Source: Vibrio salilacus (GTDB lineage: Bacteria; Pseudomonadota; Gammaproteobacteria; Enterobacterales; Vibrionaceae). From it: a stretch of 64,000 nucleotides of DNA. Positions 58,175-64,000 of this stretch are shown one piece after another (position 1 is the stretch's first letter; each line of letters opens with the position of its first letter). The DNA is taken from NCBI RefSeq assembly GCF_002811245.1, contig NZ_NIVQ01000010.1:55599-119598 (forward strand), given 5' to 3'. A program made the position numbers and the translations under genes. Below the pieces are notes generated by a model, which was not told the origin of the DNA, searched no databases, and was given only the letters and a program-made list of their open reading frames with translations.

Positions 58175-58241
58175 TGGATTATGCCGTGTTCAACGAACGC
58201 TGCAGTCCCGTTTTCCAGAGCTGATTGATCTTTAGTATTAA

Positions 58242-58336
58242 AGAACAATCAAACAGACGCAGACTTTAACTCCTGGAGAGCGGGTTAAGATCCTTTTGTT
58301 CTGGACTATTGCCCGGCGCTATGTCGGGCATTTTTC
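58242..58336 (+). ncRNA. Candidate FarS-like 3' UTR small RNA of fabB
   Basis: Downstream of the fabB stop a structured, non-coding segment ends in an intrinsic terminator. AGAACAA (58242-58248) can pair with TTGTTCT (58296-58302), enclosing a smaller TTAAC/GTTAA stem (58266-58270 with 58284-58288). In V. cholerae the sRNA FarS is cut by RNase E from the fabB 3' UTR and represses fadE, linking fatty acid synthesis and breakdown. The location matches; the sequence identity to FarS is not checked, and the 5' end is a guess. Confidence 0.6.
58310..58336 (+). terminator. Terminator of fabB and its 3' UTR RNA
   Basis: TGCCCG (58310-58315) pairs with CGGGCA (58325-58330), followed by five T. It lies about 135 bases after the fabB stop. 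Confidence 0.85.
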
Positions 58337-58425
58337 TAACTGCGCTGAGCAAGGCAGATTAGTCCTCGACACCCAGTGCGCTTTTCTGCACAATCAAACC
58401 AATTCAAACTCAAGCCGATATTGTG

Positions 58426-59559
58426 ATGAAAATCCTGATAGATGAAAACATGCCGTATGCTGAGCAGCTTTTCAGCCAGCTCGGTGAGGTGATTTTAAAA
58501 TCTGGTCGTACATTAACCGCCGATGACCTTATTGATGTTGATGCGTTAATGATTCGCTCAGTAACCAAAGTGAATGCGCAACTAATATCCAAAGCCAACA
58601 AACTCAAATTTGTTGGTACCGCGACAGCGGGTATGGATCATGTTGACCAAACTTTAATGGCGCAAAAAGGCATCTATTTCACCGCGGCCCCGGGCTGCAA
58701 TAAGGTCGGTGTGGCTGAATACGTATTTAGCGTGATGATGGTGTTGGCGCAGCAGCATGGGTTTTCTGTATTTGATAAAACAGTGGGCATTATCGGCGCA
58801 GGTCAGGTGGGCAGTTATCTGCAAAAGTGTTTGCAAGGTATCGGCATTAAGGTGTTGATTAATGATCCACCTAAGCAAGCTCAAGGTGACAAACGAAGTT
58901 TTACTCCGCTGAATGAACTTCTTTCACAAGCGGATATTATTACTTTGCATACCCCAATCACGCAAGATGGTGAGTATCCAACCCATCACTTAGTGGACGA
59001 AAAGGTTCTGAATACGTTACGCGGTGACCAAATATTAATCAATGCGGCTCGTGGGCCGATTGTTGATAATCAGGCGTTAAAAGCTCGATTGGCGAAAAAC
59101 GATGGCTTTACCGCCGCGCTCGATGTGTTTGAATTTGAACCAGAGGTTGATATGGAGCTGTTGCCTCTGCTAGCATTCGCCACCCCTCATGTTGCAGGCT
59201 ATGGTCTCGAGGGTAAAGCGCGCGGGACGACGATGATATTTAATCATTACTGCGAGTTTTTAGATAAAGATTTATTTGCGCATGCCAGTAAGTTGCTACC
59301 AACTGCGCCGGTGCCACGTGTGGAACTGGATCGTAATTGGGATGAAGCAACACTGCATAATATCACGCAGCTTGTCTATGATGTGCGTAGAGACGACGCG
59401 CTGTTTCGTCGTGAAATCAGTAAGCCAGGCGCCTTTGACCTGATGCGAAAAAATTACTGGGATCGCCGTGAGTACAGCGCTGTCACAATAGTGGGTGATC
59501 ATACATGTCGTTTGTCGCCACTAGAAAAACTAGGTTTTCAGATTGAGGTAAGTCAATGA
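58426..59559 (+). CDS. pdxB: 4-phosphoerythronate dehydrogenase PdxB
   Basis: PdxB oxidises 4-phosphoerythronate in the DXP-dependent pyridoxal phosphate pathway, which also uses the dxs product made in this window. The 377-residue protein has the dehydrogenase NAD motif [13 protein letters not shown] (about 119), [11 protein letters not shown] and [15 protein letters not shown] with the catalytic His. I chose the ATG at 58426 ([15 protein letters not shown]) over a GTG immediately before. It overlaps asd by four bases (ATGA). Confidence 0.95.
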   Translation: MKILIDENMPYAEQLFSQLGEVILKSGRTLTADDLIDVDALMIRSVTKVNAQLISKANKLKFVGTATAGMDHVDQTLMAQKGIYFTAAPGCNKVGVAEYVFSVMMVLAQQHGFSVFDKTVGIIGAGQVGSYLQKCLQGIGIKVLINDPPKQAQGDKRSFTPLNELLSQADIITLHTPITQDGEYPTHHLVDEKVLNTLRGDQILINAARGPIVDNQALKARLAKNDGFTAALDVFEFEPEVDMELLPLLAFATPHVAGYGLEGKARGTTMIFNHYCEFLDKDLFAHASKLLPTAPVPRVELDRNWDEATLHNITQLVYDVRRDDALFRREISKPGAFDLMRKNYWDRREYSAVTIVGDHTCRLSPLEKLGFQIEVSQ

Positions 59560-60569
59560 GCCAACAATATAATGTTGCGATTTTAGGTGCGACAGGTGCA
59601 GTCGGTGAGACGATTTTAGAAGTGCTGAAAGAGCGCCAATTTCCTGTCGGTGAACTGTTCTTGCTTGCCAGTGAGCGCAGCGAAGGTAAGGCTTACCGTT
59701 TCAACGGTAAAACTATCCAAGTACAAAATGTTGAAGATTTCGATTGGTCGCAAGTACACATTGCGCTGTTCTCCGCCGGTGGTGAATTGTCAGCTAAATG
59801 GGCACCTATCGCGGCGGATGAAGGTGTAATCGTGATTGATAATACTTCACAATTTCGCTACGAATTTGACATTCCATTAGTGGTTCCGGAAGTGAACCCA
59901 GAAGCGATTGCCGAATTTCGTAACCGCAATATCATCGCCAACCCGAACTGCTCAACGATTCAAATGCTGGTGGCATTGAAACCAATTCATGATGCCGTGG
60001 GAATCGAGCGTATTAACGTCTCTACTTACCAATCTGTGTCTGGGGCGGGTAAAGCGGGTATTGATGAACTGGCGGGTCAAACGGCTAAGTTGCTCAATGG
60101 TATGCCGGCAGACACTGAACACTTCTCGCAACAGATCGCATTTAACTGTATTCCACAGATCGACCAATTCATGGAAAACGGCTACACCCGTGAAGAGATG
60201 AAAATGGTATGGGAAACGCAAAAAATCTTCAACGATCCTGGTATTACCGTTAACCCGACTTGTGTTCGCGTTCCGGTTTTCTACGGCCACGCTGAGGCCA
60301 TTCATGTAGAAACCTGTGCACCAATCGATGCACAAGAAGTGACAACTCTTCTTGAGCAGACCGACGGAATACAAGTGTTCGAGAATGATGACTACCCGAC
60401 CCAAGTGCGCGATGCTGGTGGTAAAGATAACGTGATGGTTGGACGCATTCGTAACGACATCAGCCATCACAGCGGTATTAACTTATGGGTGGTTGCAGAC
60501 AACGTTCGCAAAGGTGCGGCAACCAACGCGGTTCAGATTGCCGAAATTCTTATTCGTGATTACTACTGA
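59556..60569 (+). CDS. asd: Aspartate-semialdehyde dehydrogenase
   Basis: Asd reduces aspartyl phosphate to the semialdehyde feeding lysine/DAP, threonine and methionine synthesis. The 337-residue protein has the NADP motif [14 protein letters not shown] (about 10-23), the catalytic cysteine in NPNCSTIQM (about 132) and the substrate-binding [11 protein letters not shown]. The length and sequence fit the second type of Vibrio Asd (V. cholerae Asd2) rather than the E. coli type; the symbol is therefore given without a number. It overlaps pdxB and is followed by a terminator. Confidence 0.92.
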   Translation: MSQQYNVAILGATGAVGETILEVLKERQFPVGELFLLASERSEGKAYRFNGKTIQVQNVEDFDWSQVHIALFSAGGELSAKWAPIAADEGVIVIDNTSQFRYEFDIPLVVPEVNPEAIAEFRNRNIIANPNCSTIQMLVALKPIHDAVGIERINVSTYQSVSGAGKAGIDELAGQTAKLLNGMPADTEHFSQQIAFNCIPQIDQFMENGYTREEMKMVWETQKIFNDPGITVNPTCVRVPVFYGHAEAIHVETCAPIDAQEVTTLLEQTDGIQVFENDDYPTQVRDAGGKDNVMVGRIRNDISHHSGINLWVVADNVRKGAATNAVQIAEILIRDYY

Positions 60570-60594
60570 TCTTAACGAATGATTTAGCCTGTCG

Positions 60595-60623
60595 AGCCTC
60601 GCCTTAAGTGTGAGGCTTTTTTA
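60595..60623 (+). terminator. Terminator after asd
   Basis: AGCCTC (60595-60600) pairs with GAGGCT (60612-60617), followed by six T, ending the pdxB-asd unit. Confidence 0.87.
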
Positions 60624-60773
60624 ATCGAATTCATAAAAATTGTGTGAGATTAATGCGAATATGGCGTTGGACACACATTTTTTACCTCTACACCTATAGT
60701 TTTGATGGGTTTATCCGATATATTTAACAGATCATTGTATTTTTAATTAATTGAGCACATAGCTGAGCCTTAT

Positions 60774-64000
<3,227 letters not shown>

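Overview
The window is a stretch of core chromosome from a gammaproteobacterium, almost certainly a marine Vibrio. The evidence is the sodium-type polar motor genes pomA/pomB, three tandem polar flagellins followed by flaG-fliD-flaI-fliS, the FlrA/FlrB/FlrC regulators, a HubP/FimV-type polar organiser with long acidic repeats, and gene order matching what I recall of Vibrio genomes. The species cannot be named from the sequence alone. I see no rRNA, tRNA, insertion sequence, prophage, integron, CRISPR array or defence island.

Layout. (1) 1-8.1 kb: the end of a DUF3549 gene, yqcC-truC, the minus-strand xseB-ispA-dxs isoprenoid operon, then pomAB and thiI on the plus strand. (2) 8.1-20.3 kb: the divergent pair gcvB (small RNA) and gcvA, with gcvA leading a block with an alpha/beta hydrolase, a DUF423 gene and rlmM. 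Then xni, ppnN, a GGDEF diguanylate cyclase, a membrane TPR protein with a degenerate GGDEF-like end and queF on the minus strand, and syd plus a zinc-ribbon gene on the plus strand. (3) 20.3-25.6 kb: a minus-strand operon of an ArsC/Spx-like gene, dapE, an M15 peptidase and DUF2897, followed by small DUF genes and a Dyp-type peroxidase. (4) 25.6-50.6 kb: 25 kb of flagellar genes all on the plus strand, from three flagellins through cap and chaperones, flrABC, fliEFGHIJ and fliKLMNOPQR to flhB. (5) 50.6-60.6 kb: smrB, prmB, aroC, epmC, yfcL, mnmC, fabB with a structured 3' UTR, pdxB and asd. (6) 60.8 kb to the end: the start of hubP, which runs off the window.

Regulation of the flagellar block can be read from the DNA. 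Near-consensus sigma-54 sites (GG-N10-GC) precede flrB, fliE and fliK. Sigma-28 sites (TAAA-N14/15-GCCGWTAA-like) precede each of the three flagellins and also pomAB 21 kb away. This fits the known Vibrio hierarchy: FlrA with sigma-54 drives flrBC, FlrC with sigma-54 drives basal-body and hook genes, and FliA drives flagellin and motor genes. Many starts are GTG or TTG, and many genes overlap by 1-17 bases, suggesting translational coupling.

No clearly undescribed system stands out. The least explained items are the periplasmic-TPR/degenerate-GGDEF protein next to an active-looking cyclase, the short in-frame tandem repeats in hubP, a candidate 3' UTR small RNA after fabB (probably FarS), an internal duplication in FliD, and an unidentified minus-strand reading frame after aroC.
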